This document shows, piece by piece, positions 1 through 12,500 of a stretch of DNA of 64,000 nucleotides. Each line of letters starts with the position of its first letter. The first letter of the stretch is position 1. Below the pieces are notes generated by a model. The model worked only from the letters and a program-made list of their open reading frames with translations, was not told the DNA's origin and did no database searches. The DNA is from Enoplosus armatus (Eukaryota; Chordata; Actinopteri; Centrarchiformes; Enoplosidae): assembly GCF_043641665.1 (NCBI RefSeq), contig NC_092189.1, forward strand, positions 13,980,833 to 14,044,832, written 5' to 3'. Position numbers and translations under genes: made by a program.

Positions 1-3000
1 CTCCTGACCTCTGGATCAGACCCTCCGCTGTGGCCATTTGCTGCAGGTTGTACACAGCATGATCATTTTTACACATATCTAAGTTTTAGAGCAATTTGTG
101 AGCTATGACGATGAAATTAAAATCATAATGTCCCATATTTCATTCCCACTGCTGGAAACTTGTCGCTGAACGTCAAGGAAAAGTGTAGAGATATATTTTC
201 ACCAAAGTTTAATGGCTGCGGGTCATTTTATTCTGCCAATACATTGATTTGTGTTCAGGACTGTGTTGTATTGGTTTCTGCGTGTACTCACCACATAGAA
301 ACCATACATGTTGTGCACGTCGCGGTGCTCCCAGACTCCGTGCATTGCGTCCTTGTGCATTGTGACCTCTGGCCCGTTAAAGACCGACGGCTCATTCATG
401 TCGTTCCATGTATACAGGTTCTCCATGGAACCCTGGAGAGTGGACAGAGATTGTGGATGTAAGTCTCGAGGCCAGACCAACCATATTATGAAAAATGTGC
501 CATTTGAAATCCATAAACAGATTTGATTCATAAATAAATCCTTTCCAATGTCTAAAAATTGTTGCCAATAACAGAAAACTGGGGTTGTAGTTGGCAGGTG
601 AGAAGATGCTAATAACACTGGTTGCTTGTGACATTTCCCAGTTAAACAAAAAGGATTTTAAAAAGGCTTTTGTCCTTTCTTATGAAAAGCTGGCGCACAG
701 CAACAGCCAACATGCTAAAATCTTCAGTATCTCATAGATTAGTGACTGTTTGTCTTCAGCTGAACAACAGAGAGAGAAGTGTCCTCAGGACTCACCTCAT
801 ACTGATCGTAGGCGAACATGCTGGCCCACCAGGCCCTCATGTCTGCACGGGTGAAGTCTGGATAGCCCGCACTACCTGAAGGACATGATCCGTCCCAATG
901 AGAAAGAGGAAGGACAGGCAGGAATGTGAGAGTGTGATCTTCATTATGACTATGATTTGTCTCAGTGAAGATCCTGTTCACAAAGTATATTTACAAATGG
1001 ATTTACTATGATTGATGGTTGAGTCTCTTACCAGGCCAGCACCACCCCTCGTAGTCTCCACCGTCTTTATTCTTGATATAGAAACCTCGAGAGCGGATTT
1101 CATTATGGATCTTGTAGTTGCTGTCTACTTTGATATGAGGGTCCACAATGGCCACCATCTATAAAACAATAAATAAAAATTACAGTCTTTAAAGTGAAGA
1201 CTGGAGTAATTGTAAGTAATTGTCTTGACATTGTCTGCTGGTACAGTGATGTTGGATTATTTGTCATCTGTACCTTGCGTTTCTTGTCCACGAGACCCTG
1301 CAGCATTTCCTTTGGTGTTGCAAACTTGTGCGGATCCCAGGTGAAGTAGCGCTTGCCATCTGTGTGCTCGATATCGAGCCAGATAAAGTCATAGGGGATG
1401 TCGTGCTCGTCAAAGCCCGCATCCACTGTCTGCACGTCTTCCTGGTCGTTGTAGTTCCAGCGGCACTGGTGGTAGGCCAGAGCAGCTAGGGGAGGGAAGG
1501 ACTGGGTGCCTGTGGGACGACGCGAGGAGAGAAGCTTTCAGTGGGCCACACAGATACCCACACTGGTATCAGGTAGTAAAACATGTTCAAACCTCATTGT
1601 CACCTTATCTTTGGTGGATACTGGGGGAAATAACAAGGCAAACTTTTATTTTATGCCTTTGTGTTAAATGTCTGAACCACTGTAGCGCTTTCGTGAATTC
1701 AATTCTGTTCATAATTAACTACAAACCTGATTAAGGTGAAAGAGTGGGGTTTAAATTAATGAATTAATTGAATCTCTTCATTAAAAGTTTCACAGTTCTT
1801 GAATTTGCACAGTGAACATAATTAAGTAGTTGGTCTAATTTAAAAATGTGTCAAATAGTCCCTCAAACTGTTCCTCTGCAGATGAAGACGAGCCATGAAA
1901 GATCTCTTGATATCAATGTCTTTTTAAGACAAAAACATTTGTAAATATTTTTGTGATGCCATAGAAGGATTAGCATTCAGCAGTAATGATTACCTCTTTA
2001 TCCCCCCCGAAAACATACAAAGAATAATTAGTAAAAACTATTCTTGGTTTGTTTTAATTTGCCAATTTTCAATCCATCTTCTTACCTGTGAGGGAGGCAT
2101 ACTGAGAGAAGATGTCTTTGGGTGTTGGTCCAAGCATAATGAAGACATCGATGATGCCGCTTTCAGAGATCCAACGCACATCTGTCTGTGGCGTCTCACT
2201 GGAGCCCTGCACATAATCCAGCATTTTCCCAAACACAGTCTGGAGAGAGACAAAACTGAGTGAGTGAAGCACTGGGCTTTTGTACAACAGCACATTCACA
2301 ACTGGCCTTTTTTGGCCAAAACAGTCCCAAGAACTAAGGAGAAGAAGAAAAAGGGACATACCTTTCCAGCTGTGTTAGAGCTGATATCTACCCAGGTCTC
2401 AGCGGCATTGAGCCAGAAGATGCCTGTGGTCCGCTGGGCGTTGTGGGCCAACATAACTGGGACAGCACCATAAAGGGCCATAGGGTTATACAGCTCATAC
2501 TGGAACACATCCAGATTGTAGAGCCGATAAGGATCTCCATTGCTGAAACAGATAAACACTGGCTTGATCCAATGTAATGAACACTACACTGACCATTGAG
2601 CATGTGCCACCAAATATAAAAGAAAATTCAAACTCCATCTTCATTTTGAATGCGAGATATGACTTGTTGGGACACTCACTCTGTTGTTTTGAGTCTGAGG
2701 GTGTCTGCGTGTTCTGGGATGCCGTAGACGTGCTCAACCCCCGGCAACGAAAAGTCTAAACTAATGGCAGATGGACCTGTGAGGCGAGAGCAACCGAATA
2801 TCAGTTAAAGGGAGGCAAAGTAGGAAGAAAAAGTCAGTTAACCCCAAAAACATAAGTAGGACTTACCATTAGGTTTGCCGTCCGAGTGCGATTTAAATGT
2901 TTCCTCCCACATCCCGTCTTCTACTTTCTCTTCCTCTTCTTTTGTTGTCTGGCAGACAAACAGAGAGAACAGTAATGTAATTTAAATAAGATCTAGGCTG

Positions 3001-6000
3001 GTGGTGCGTTAAAATAAAGAAAGGAAGAGGAAATTAAAGTGTATTTTAGGGTGTAGTACCTCGACCTGGTTTGCTGGATCAGCCTCCTCTTTCTTCTCGG
3101 CCTCTGGGTCTGCCTGACTGCTCCATGGCACAAAGAATGGTGAGGAGGGGTGAGGGGGGGGGTATAGGAAAGAGAAAGATGTGTCACTTTGTCATGCTGT
3201 CTTGTGATGTGGGACAATATATGGGAGTATAATTAAACTATAATTAAAGGAAAAGGACAAACAAACAGGGAGGTTGGTGAATGCCCCCTGACTCCAAAAT
3301 GACAACTAACGAATACTCTACAAGAATAACTAAACTTCAATGACAAAGGGGACTGAGCAACTCCCTGCCTTGTGGCTATTTCAAGCTAGGCATTATGGGA
3401 CAGGACCTCTAGAGGCTGCGACATGCAACACCCACGAGGCTCCTGACAGAACCAACTGGCACCCAGTGGATCCCCAGTGTACCATGGTTCAATAAAGGCC
3501 ATGACATTGCACCAAAGATCACCATCAAAAAAGCCTTGAATTGCTAAAAATTTGATCGCCACACACAGCTGTGGAGGAACATGATCTGCCACAGTGCACA
3601 TGCAAGAGGCAGCAGTGTCATAATGTGTTTTGAAACCCTGTTATCACATTTCAGCGGAAAAACAAGGCTCTTGTGTTACAGGTTCTGTGTTGCTCCACGC
3701 AGGATTATTGGGTAAATAGATGGTTGTAAATGCTCTGATTTAGCATTGCACCACACCATGTCTTTTTATTCCACACATTCTTATTCCTTGTCAAAACGTA
3801 GCGCCTGCATTACTCAGAATGAGAGTTGGGTTAGGGTTACAGCCTCGAGCAGACACGAGGAGCAGGCTACTGAGGTCTGGTAAACTCACTTCTTTCAAAC
3901 TCCACAACTTGTAAGTCAGCCCCAACCGATGCTAACTCAAGTGACATCACGCAAGGTAATTTATCAGATTTCACACACACAAAAAGGATTTATACAACTT
4001 GTTTTTTTTTTTTTTTTACATATAGTAGCCACTCCCCAAGACCTGTAAACAGATGTTTTCCTCTGTAACATTAGTATCTAAATATATCAGGCAAATGGAC
4101 TTTTCCACAATTTGAACGTTAACAGTAGTTAGATCAGTACTGAGACTGAGGCTGAGGCTGATATTTTACCCAGAAAACTTTTTCAGTTTGGTGTCAACAT
4201 GATGTTTTGTTATTGTACAATTTCACTCAGTAACACTCCTCATTACAAATACACCACAAACACAACAATGAGGACAGTGCCTACAAAAGCTGTTTTTCCG
4301 CAATAATGAGAGCACGGCTTTAAAGCACAAAAGAAGCACTGTCCCAGAAAAACTACAAAATATGTCCCAATTCAGAGAATTCTTACCCCCAAAACTGAAA
4401 TGCAAACTGAAGCATAACCACAAAGAGAGATGTTGCTGTTGGGTTTGGGAGCTGCACTGCATTACCAGATACAACTTATCTGGTGGGAGACAGACTACAC
4501 ATGTAGCTTTGCTTTTATGTGCCTTCTAAACTGGTCCACGCCTGCTGCCACCATCTATCGCAGTCAGCTCTGACCGGGAACTGAGCAAGCGTGACAAATA
4601 ATTACAGTTAATATAACTGGTTTAGAAACACAGTCAGTCATGCAGTTGCGGTGTTAGATCTGCTGGAGTGACACTCTACGTAGATTATTTAGTTAATCGG
4701 ATGCTGATCTGACGAGACACAGTTAAATCACTGGTAGCTGCAGCAGACCCTACGTCATTCAGGTGAAAGTGTTTGTTCATGATCAGGATGATTTTGTCTT
4801 TGTTTCATGAAATAAGACGAAAAATCAACATCCTAAGTGGCTATTATTGTACAAATGATCCTTCAAAAATATATGAGGATGATAACTGATCCCTTAATTC
4901 TGGATCGGATTAAAAGACCCACATGCACACACTCACCCACACCCCTCTCTCACTCTCAGTCACACTGATTTGAGGGTAAACACTGTGCTTGGTGTGATGG
5001 GAGTCCCTACATTTTTGGTCACTATTGGCAGCATTAGCACAAGGAACAGAATACACACTTACAAATCTTAAGGGTCTTTACCTAGAGAATACCCTCTTGA
5101 TATTATCCCACACGCTAGCCACTGTGCTAGTTACTTTATAGGAGAAACTAGGATGATAGGGAGAAGAGGACAGAACAACGAGTCAGAGACAATACTCAAA
5201 AAACAAACCATTTCATGGGAACAAAAATAGAAAATCATCCACTGAGTGAGGACGTGGATTAACAGAGAGGGCTGGCATTTGTAAATGTGTGTGCATGCGT
5301 GGTTTCTCACGTGTCCTTGCGCATCCTCAGGTGCTCAAAGGCCAGCAGGCCGCGCGAGTTCAGCGACATCAGCACGTCTCGCCCTTCCATGATGTCCAGC
5401 CGGAAGGGCCGGGCGCTGACGATGACCCTCTGAGACTCTGGCCCCAGTGACAGCACCACCCCATTCTCGTCCTGAGACAAGAGAGACAGGCTGAGGCAGA
5501 GAGAGGAAGTGAAAAGAGAAGATTTGGTTGAGAAAAAGAAAATAACTCAATTATTGTCTACTCACTATGTATCAACAAACTTAGAAATGCTGTAGGTTTC
5601 TCTTATTAAAGTGAGGCCAACTAAACTTTGAAATTAGATTCTGAGAGATAAAGCCAGAGAGAAATTATCTGAAAAGGGTTGCTCTTCTTCAAGTGGCCTC
5701 TTTTGTTTCACTGAAGTATCTTCTAACATCCCTTCTACCTTTCAATCAAGTTACTGTGGGTGCATCCCTCAACCTACACGTGGATGTTTTGTTTTCTTCA
5801 AAATATTCATACAATGAATATAATAATAAATAAACAAACAAACTTTCCTTTGACACAAGAAAAAAATCACTGTAAATCTGTCATGCTAGAAGAGGGATCC
5901 CTCCACTGTTGCTCCTTTTGAAGTTCTGGCCCTTTTTTCATCTGTTAAAGCATTTTTGGGGAGATGTTTTCTTATCCAAATATAGGTTGTAGGACATATT

Positions 6001-7742
6001 TGTGATTTTAGGCTAAATGAATAAAGATTGACACACAATTAGCAAGACTAAAAGTTAATTTTGCCTTTTCAGTTTGACTCTGCAATATCAAAACCTACAC
6101 CACCCACCCACACCACACAGTCAGTAACACCCTTGGTAGACTTACGGCTCAGTAGGTGGGTCCCTGATGAGCACGTCTGGGACCTCATAGCGAGGCTTCA
6201 GTGGCTTCAGCTCGTTAATCTTCACCCTTGTGATGTTTCCCTGGAGACGGTAGAGCTCGAGCAGCAGGCGCACCTGAGAGAGAGAGAGGTGAGAGGGAAG
6301 GGAGGGGGATACAGGAGAAGCAAAGGAGGGTACAGAGGAATTTATTTATTATCTCAGCAAATGGGTTTAACCAAGGGCTTGTTTTTTTCAGTGATCACTT
6401 ACTTTGCCATATTAGGCGTTTGTTTCTGATACCACAACGAAGGGAAACAGTTGTGATTTACAGTAAACTTGTCCAAGAGTTAGTTCCTTATGCCTATGGG
6501 ATCCATACTTTCCCCATTATAAAGAGCTTCTCTATGAGTGCTTTACCTTATTGTTGTCGTTGATGAGCTGCAGGGTGAGTCTGGTGTTGGTCAGCTCCAT
6601 GGTCTCCAGCAGGGCTCGATAGGGAGACTCACCAGGCTTCAGCGCTCGCTGCCGTCTGTTCAGAATTGCAAAATAAGAGCGGACACCAGTGATAAATCTG
6701 TACGCGTGTGCTCTTCTTTGGCAGCTCCAACTTTAAGTAAGCAACTGTATGAGTTTTTCTATCTTGCACTCACTTGCAGAAGGCACTTTGGTCACAGGTC
6801 TTGAAGTTGCCCTTGTCCACAGCCCACGTCCCACTGAGACACACGGCCAGCCAGAGCACCAAGACAGGCGCCATCCTAGAAAGAACATCAAGGAGACAAC
6901 CTAAACTTAAGATGGTTAAGGCTACTACTCACTTGACTCACATTTGGTTGAGCAACGCCAAAATAATTACCCAAGAGGACCCTAGTCAGACTACAGCACG
7001 TATCCAGGAGTTAAACTTATACAGAACACACACACGGACTTTGATCCCTCTGGTGGTAAAATGTGTCCTCCCGTGAAAGGCAGCGAGAGAAAATGTCACA
7101 GGCAGCTAAACCATTTCCCGTTTCCTCACCCCGCTGCAGCTACACAATGTGAATAAATTGACTTCTTAAATAGCATCCAGAATCCCGTTTTTCCTGTTAC
7201 ACCCTGAGCCTGCGTGTAAAGGCTTATTTCCAGGCCTCATGCTCCTGTCGAAGCCGGGTGATGGTGTGTCTTGAAATGATGCCAAGAGGGAGTATTAGCT
7301 AGCGTCTCAGCTAATGTGGGCTAAAGTTAGCTAGCGTTCAATCGGAAATCCGAAATAATAGCTCAGAAAACAGGCATAAATTATGAATTTGACAACAAGA
7401 ATGCATCAGTCTTTTCCAGACGGACTAATGCCTGATTGTCTGACAGCAGTGTTACCGTTAATTACCTCTTTGGATCAGGATATCGTGCTAATCTTGCTGA
7501 CAACGGTACAGGCAGCCTGTCAAGCCGCTAATTCAATTGGGGGGATCTCGACATTTCCAGTATGATTTTCGCTGGCGGCCGTTAAACCCGGAAACAGTAA
7601 GTTTGCTTACACGCTTACTAAGTGTGTGCCCACAGCGATAATCTCTGGCCTCCCCGGCGCACTGATAATACATCAAACGAGTGATAAATTCACGATGAAA
7701 CAGCGGACCTGCTTTGTCTTACCTTTCAGTGAAGGTGGCCAT
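1..7742 (-). CDS. ganab: Neutral alpha-glucosidase AB (ER glucosidase II catalytic subunit), 5' part; C-terminus off window
   Basis: This GH31 enzyme trims the two inner glucoses from N-glycans in the ER lumen, paired with a beta subunit (PRKCSH). Exons, read 5'->3' on the minus strand: 7742-7723, 6875-6774, 6655-6547, 6273-6146, 5490-5311, cassette 5147-5082, 3120-3060, 2948-2867, 2776-2680, 2542-2362, 2239-2086, 1509-1274, 1158-1032, 875-796, 432-292, 40-1. All phases join cleanly, giving about 601 codons. A signal peptide ([18 protein letters not shown]) is followed by the family start DKGNFKTC. The GH31 core shows [38 protein letters not shown] and [10 protein letters not shown]; the Asp of WND (about residue 552) is the family's catalytic nucleophile. 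The general acid/base Asp and the C-terminal domains lie beyond position 1. The start may be in exon 1 (7742), giving a short in-frame extension MATFTER, or at 6874. The orthology is near certain from continuous similarity to human GANAB. Confidence 0.97.
3121..5081. other. ganab intron between cassette exon and the acidic-linker exon
   Basis: This is a roughly 2 kb intron. It holds a 12-13 base poly-T run near 4003-4017 and otherwise unremarkable A/T-rich sequence. I see no exon, RNA gene or clear transposon in it. Its 3' end carries a tandem acceptor (see findings). Confidence 0.7.
5082..5147 (-). other. ganab: ganab alternative cassette exon, 66 nt (22 codons)
   Basis: An acceptor (cctag) at 5148-5149 and a donor (gtaaag) at 5081 bound an exon encoding [22 protein letters not shown]. 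Both flanking junctions keep phase 2, and the length is divisible by three, so the exon can be skipped without a frameshift. Human GANAB has a longer isoform with a 22-residue insert at the same place that also contains a V-S-V-W-D-x-I-K-x-x-F-S-R pattern (recalled, not searched). The intron that follows (5081-3121, about 2 kb) is the longest within this part of the gene. I see no other coding exon in it. Confidence 0.85.
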
Positions 7743-7765
7743 CTTGATTATGCTCCCGTTAGACT
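7723..7765 (-). promoter_or_regulatory. ganab: ganab exon 1 with YY1-type element over a candidate start codon
   Basis: Minus-strand sequence here reads AAGATGGCCACC before a consensus donor (gtaaga) at 7722. AAGATGGC is the core of the YY1 activator element often found just downstream of TATA-less housekeeping start sites. The ATG within it is in frame with the next exon across the splice junction. I infer this is the first transcribed exon; the transcription start itself is not visible. Confidence 0.6.
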
Positions 7766-8179
7766 CCGCCCATTTCACTCCGCAACAAAGATCGTTAAAA
7801 AGTACGATTCTCAACAACTGACTGAAATATTGATGTTTAATTTTTTTTTTTAAATATAAAAGGTAATGTGACTGAAATCATCCAGATTACAACATCCACA
7901 GTTAAATTTTTTACTTAATCATGGTGTTATCTGTTTATCTGATCGATGATAAAGGGATGAAGTATGGATTTATCCTCTCAGGCACGGACACGTCACCGCC
8001 GAGCTCCAGTCAGAGAAGTGCACACACTTGTCCCGGATTTGTCCCACTGGATTGATTTCCAGCCAATGCAACGTACAAGTGGTGGGAACACGTGTACAGT
8101 CCAATGCAATACAATACAATACAATAGCCCTGCAATAAATGCTAACTCTGTGAATATGTTTAAAATTTTGATTACACAA

Positions 8180-8395
8180 AGCAGTGCTTCCCAACCTGCG
8201 GATCGCCAGAGGGGTGCCAAGATAAATCTGAGATCATTTAAATTGTACCAACTTAATTCCTTCAATATGAAAACAAAAAACGAAATCACTTTTTGGTCGA
8301 TCTGGGCCATAACCTGTGATATAGGGTTACAAATAGACATCTATCAAATTATTTTAAGGGGTCACAAGCAAAAAAGGTTGGGAGCCACTTCAAAG
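8180..8395. mobile_element. Non-autonomous hAT-like MITE
   Basis: The left end (agtgcttcccaacctgcgg) and the right end (aaggttgggagccact) are imperfect inverted repeats of the 'cagtggttcccaacct' type common to hAT/Charlie-like elements. The interior is short and A/T-rich with no transposase. Target-site duplications are not clear. Confidence 0.65.
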
Positions 8396-8440
8396 ATGTT
8401 GATTCAGCTTTGTGTTGTTTTGTGTTTTGTTATTTGTTTT

Positions 8441-8510
8441 TTTTGATTGTACAGCACTTTGGTCAACTGTTTTTTAGATGCGCTTTATAAATAAATTGGA
8501 TTGGATTGGA
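8441..8510 (+). repeat. Retroelement 3' tail with (ATTGG)n end
   Basis: The segment with 'acagcactttggtcaact' followed by 'gctttataaataaattgg' and tandem attgg units is a typical teleost LINE/SINE 3' tail. No upstream retroelement body can be recognised. Confidence 0.6.
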
Positions 8511-8654
8511 ACTCTATGGTAATTTTCAAGGCTACAGTTTGTGGTGATGAATAATATTGTAAAATTGTCCTCCCTATATACAATTAAGGGCAGGGCTAAT
8601 GGATTACTATATAATGCACAGCTTCCATTATTCTGTCCAATTCCTATTCAGTAG

Positions 8655-8936
8655 TTTACAACCTGGGGGTCAGGACCCCCACAAGGGGTCAGAAGATGTA
8701 TCTTAGCAAGATGATTATTAGGGTATAAAATACAAATTAAAAAAAACTCTCCTACACAGAGTTTTGTTCATTTTTCAGAAATGTCTCTAATGTTTGCTTT
8801 TTTTCTTGTAAAATAAAGTATACTTTTGCCTCCTAAGACCCCCATTATTAAAATGAAGAAGGAAGAACCACTTCCCTGTGATTTGGTGCTTTGTATTAAG
8901 GGATCCCAATCAAAAAAGGTTTGAAACCACTGGCTT
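8655..8936. mobile_element. Second hAT-like MITE of the same end type
   Basis: The ends 'agtttacaacctgggggtc' and 'aaaaaaggtttgaaaccact' are degenerate inverted repeats matching the element at 8180-8395. A nested 'ggaccccc...aaggggtc' palindrome lies just inside the left end. It has no coding capacity. Confidence 0.6.
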
Positions 8937-9530
8937 AGATGATTTACAGGATGAAAAGAACATGGTAGTAAGATCACTTTAGATCACCAATACAGTCCTG
9001 CCAGAGTACATTTTAGCATCAACAAGGACGATCAATTCAAGATACATTCTGGGATGAAATGAAGATTTATTTTGTGGTTGAAGTGGTTGAAACAACAGTT
9101 TGAGCGAATGCAAGGCATGTTTGTAGCCACAATTTTAGAATGTGAACAATCTGAAAATTATAGAAAATAATCTATAAATGATTTAGCAGAGTTAACTTGT
9201 GTTTTCTAACCCAAAATGACACTTTAAGGCTGTATTTTGTGTGAAACAAACTCTGTATTAACATAATATACATGTGTGCCATTTCTCTTGTCTCCTTGTC
9301 TTTCTCTTAGAAACAACTAGTTAGAAACGTATCAAGTCTAAAAATATGGTACAAAAGATATACACACACACATACATGCACACAGCTATACTTATACGTA
9401 TGAAACTGAAGTACAGTGATCGCAGCTTTGCTTTTCACTCTTGGAGCAATGTAACACAGTATTCTGTCTAGTTTACAGTCTCTATTTATTCCTTGTCATC
9501 TGCTCTTCACAGGTTGCTCCCAACTACCCT
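8937..9530 (-). other. ints5: ints5 3' UTR and flank with two polyadenylation signals
   Basis: Downstream of the ints5 stop at 9531, minus-strand AATAAA hexamers occur at 9490-9485 (about 40 nt past the stop) and 9071-9066. Either could end the transcript. A short CA-rich run lies at 9361-9385. No other gene is visible here. Confidence 0.5.
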
Positions 9531-12500
9531 TTAAAGCTGGAACCGCCAGCACAGGTGTCCCAGTCTATCTATGTTTTTATGCAGGACACTGTGGATCGGT
9601 GCAACGTATCTTGCCACGTCACCGTCCCGTGAGAAATCCCTGCAGAAGAGGCCCTTCTCTGAGCTGAAGACAAACTTCTGGGGCATGGGCCCGTTGCCCC
9701 TCACGTACTCCCACACAGCCAGCAGCAGCAACCTCACCTCGAAGGGAGTGAGGTGGGGGAAAGCTTCGTGGACATTGGCCAGCACGGGAGGCAGGAGCTG
9801 GCCCTCTCCCATGCAGGACACCAGGAGGCAGGAGGCCTGGAGGTGCCACGGGGAGTCTGTGGATAACATCTCGCGGGACGCCTCCCAATGGGACAGCAGA
9901 GTGGCCAGGAGGCCTCTGAGCACAGCTGAGCAGTAGCAGAGAGCCGGGCGTCCAGCTGCCACCACCTGAAGCAGGGGGAAGAGCACCGGGTGGGCCTCAA
10001 AGCAACGCCGAATGTGGATGTCTCGCTCCACTGTGGTGCGGGCGTGTTCTTCTGGGGGCCAGGACAGTTCACCATTGGCCACATCCGGACAGACGTTTTC
10101 CACCAACGTGACTGCAACAACCTTGGCTGCTTCAGCGTTGATGGGCGCCGGCTCGTCAGGGTCGGATGGTGGTCGTGAGCCATTGATAGAGCCGTTGAGA
10201 CCTGAAGAGCTGCAACACTGGACTACGACAGCCAGCAGAGTCTGGACGTTCTACAGAGAGAAGACAATGACGGTGACACATTGACACATTATCAGTCTTT
10301 TCTGCTGCAGCACATTAAACACATAATACACGTAATAACACTTTTTACAAAAACATATCTAGGATCTTTGATCATTTTCAGGTGTTGTTGAGGTAATAGT
10401 CACATGCAGGAATCAATGAAAAGCTCAAATTGCTCACCTGAATGACACCTGATGGATCAGGCAGCTGGGTGGCAGTGCGGACCTTCAGCCCCTTGCCAAT
10501 CACCCCAGCATGAAACACAGACCACACGCTGCCAGAAAAGTTGACGGTGGTACCGAACCGACAGTTGATATCCAGCAAAGAGGCTCCGAGGTCAGGGGAC
10601 ACGGATGGGGAAGTCACAGGGGCACCAGACATGTCTGCAATCTGCCCTCCAAACAGGTCAGCGTTGCCTTTATGCAGTGCTCCCTCAACCAGCTGCTGAA
10701 GTACCGCTTTGAGAGTGAGCGGGGAATACGCTGCGAAACGGGACAGGAGCAGGACTGAACAGTTCACCGCCTCGCCCGCCTGCCCCCCATCTCTCCCCAC
10801 CTTTCCCCCTTCTCCTCTTCTCCGCAGCGTAAGAAAGAAATGAGTGACAGCAGCACGGGAGAGAAGGAGCAAGTGTGCTGGGGAGGAGGTGCGAGGGAGT
10901 GGGCTACAGGACAGGAGGCGCACTGCAGCGTGAGATACAGCCGGGTCACCGTGGAGAAGGAGCGGCCCGAAATCATGGAGGTTTCCTGAGACTGCTGAGC
11001 CCACCTGGATGGCCATGGAGCACTGAATACCTGCTGCTCCTCTTCTCTCCTCATCCTGACTCTGGATGGCTGCGGCCAAGTTAAGCAGCAGCTGCCTCAG
11101 CTGCCGGGGCCCCAGAGTGTGCGTATGGATCTGGGCCACACAGCGAGCTACAGCTGCAGGAATGAGTCCCGCCATGCAAGAGGAGAGCGTGGTGTGGAGC
11201 TGCCAGGCCAGAGCCAGCTCCTCTGGGTTGCGGGCCTGTGTGAGAAGCTGGCAGAGGGCCTCAGTGGCCACGCTGGGACCCCCATAAACCGACAGCAGAC
11301 AGAGCAACTGGTGCAGCCAGAGGTGGCGCTTCCTCTCCAGTCGCAGTGTCTCGGCACACAGCTCACCTATGTGAGACTGGAGCTCCTCCAAGAAAGGGAT
11401 CACCCTCTGGGGCTGAGAGGAAGCAGGGTGATGGGGGTTGACCTCAACTCCATCTGAGCGATTGAAGACCAGTTTGTGGAGATGCAGAAGCAGCATCTGG
11501 AGGAGGCGATCGCAACCCTCTCTGACTCCTTCATGAGGGGAGGGTGTAGGGCCGGAGATGATGACTGAGGCAGGGGTCGCTGTGTCTGCCAGAAAACGGA
11601 GCACCCGGGCCCCTCCTGATGGGCTCTGGCTAACAAGATGGACAGCTAGCCCCAGCATGTTATCCAGTTCCTCTCTTGGGAGGCCCTGCAGCAAGGCCTG
11701 CAGCTGGAGCAGGACAGGAGGGCGTAGCAGCTCTACCAGCTCTGCAGACACAGCACCAAAGAGGTTAGGGGACATTGCAGCCAGCTGCAGCAGAAATGGT
11801 ACTGCAGCACGGCGGAGTTGAGGGGAACTCTCCCAGGATGTTGAGGATGAGGTGGGAGATAGAGGGCTTGATGGACTCAGGCTTTCCTGAAACATCCTGA
11901 GCAGCTCCTTCCTGATGCTGTCTGAGTGGTGCACAGCAAGGTGTCCAAGGATTCCCACCACTGAGCCAATCTTGGGCACTCTACTACCTTTATCCACTCC
12001 CATCACCATCAGTCCTTGGTCCTTAGCGCCATGGGAGCAGAAGTCCTTGAGTCCACATGCCAAAACTCGGCTTATGATAGTACCTGGGAAGGCGGAGCCG
12101 ATGTGAGCCACCACCCAGTCAAAATGCGGGGAATGCTGAACTGAGGTGTCCAACAGAGCATCCACACAGGCGTCAGGGCACCAGGCCAGCATGGCGGCCA
12201 AACACTGGGAGTAGGCCTCCATGAGGGACCGGGTGGCAGCGCAGGACATCCAGAGCTGGAGCAGCTCGTTGAGGCTGGAGGAGTGGGGGGCCACCCTGCG
12301 GCCAGCATGTTTGCTGCTGAGCTGACCCAACAAGTCCACAGCCCAGGCGGATACCAGAGGGGCCCAGGCCCGGGGGTTGAGACGGATGAACTCTGACAGC
12401 ACACCATGAACCTCCTACAGACAAACAGAAATAATTAAGGCAATTTTCTAGGGAATTTCCCGACCATTATCATATTTTTATGAATGCAGGAAAACACTTA

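Noticed and set aside
5471..5490. ganab exon acceptor at 5471 (cttgtctcag)
   Set aside because: Starting the exon at 5471 breaks the frame. The upstream acceptor at 5490 keeps phase and adds LSLLSQ, which aligns with human LSVSGR.
7964..8446. 160-codon plus-strand ORF
   Set aside because: It runs through a hAT-like MITE and an A/T-rich flank, with no splice signals or recognisable domain.
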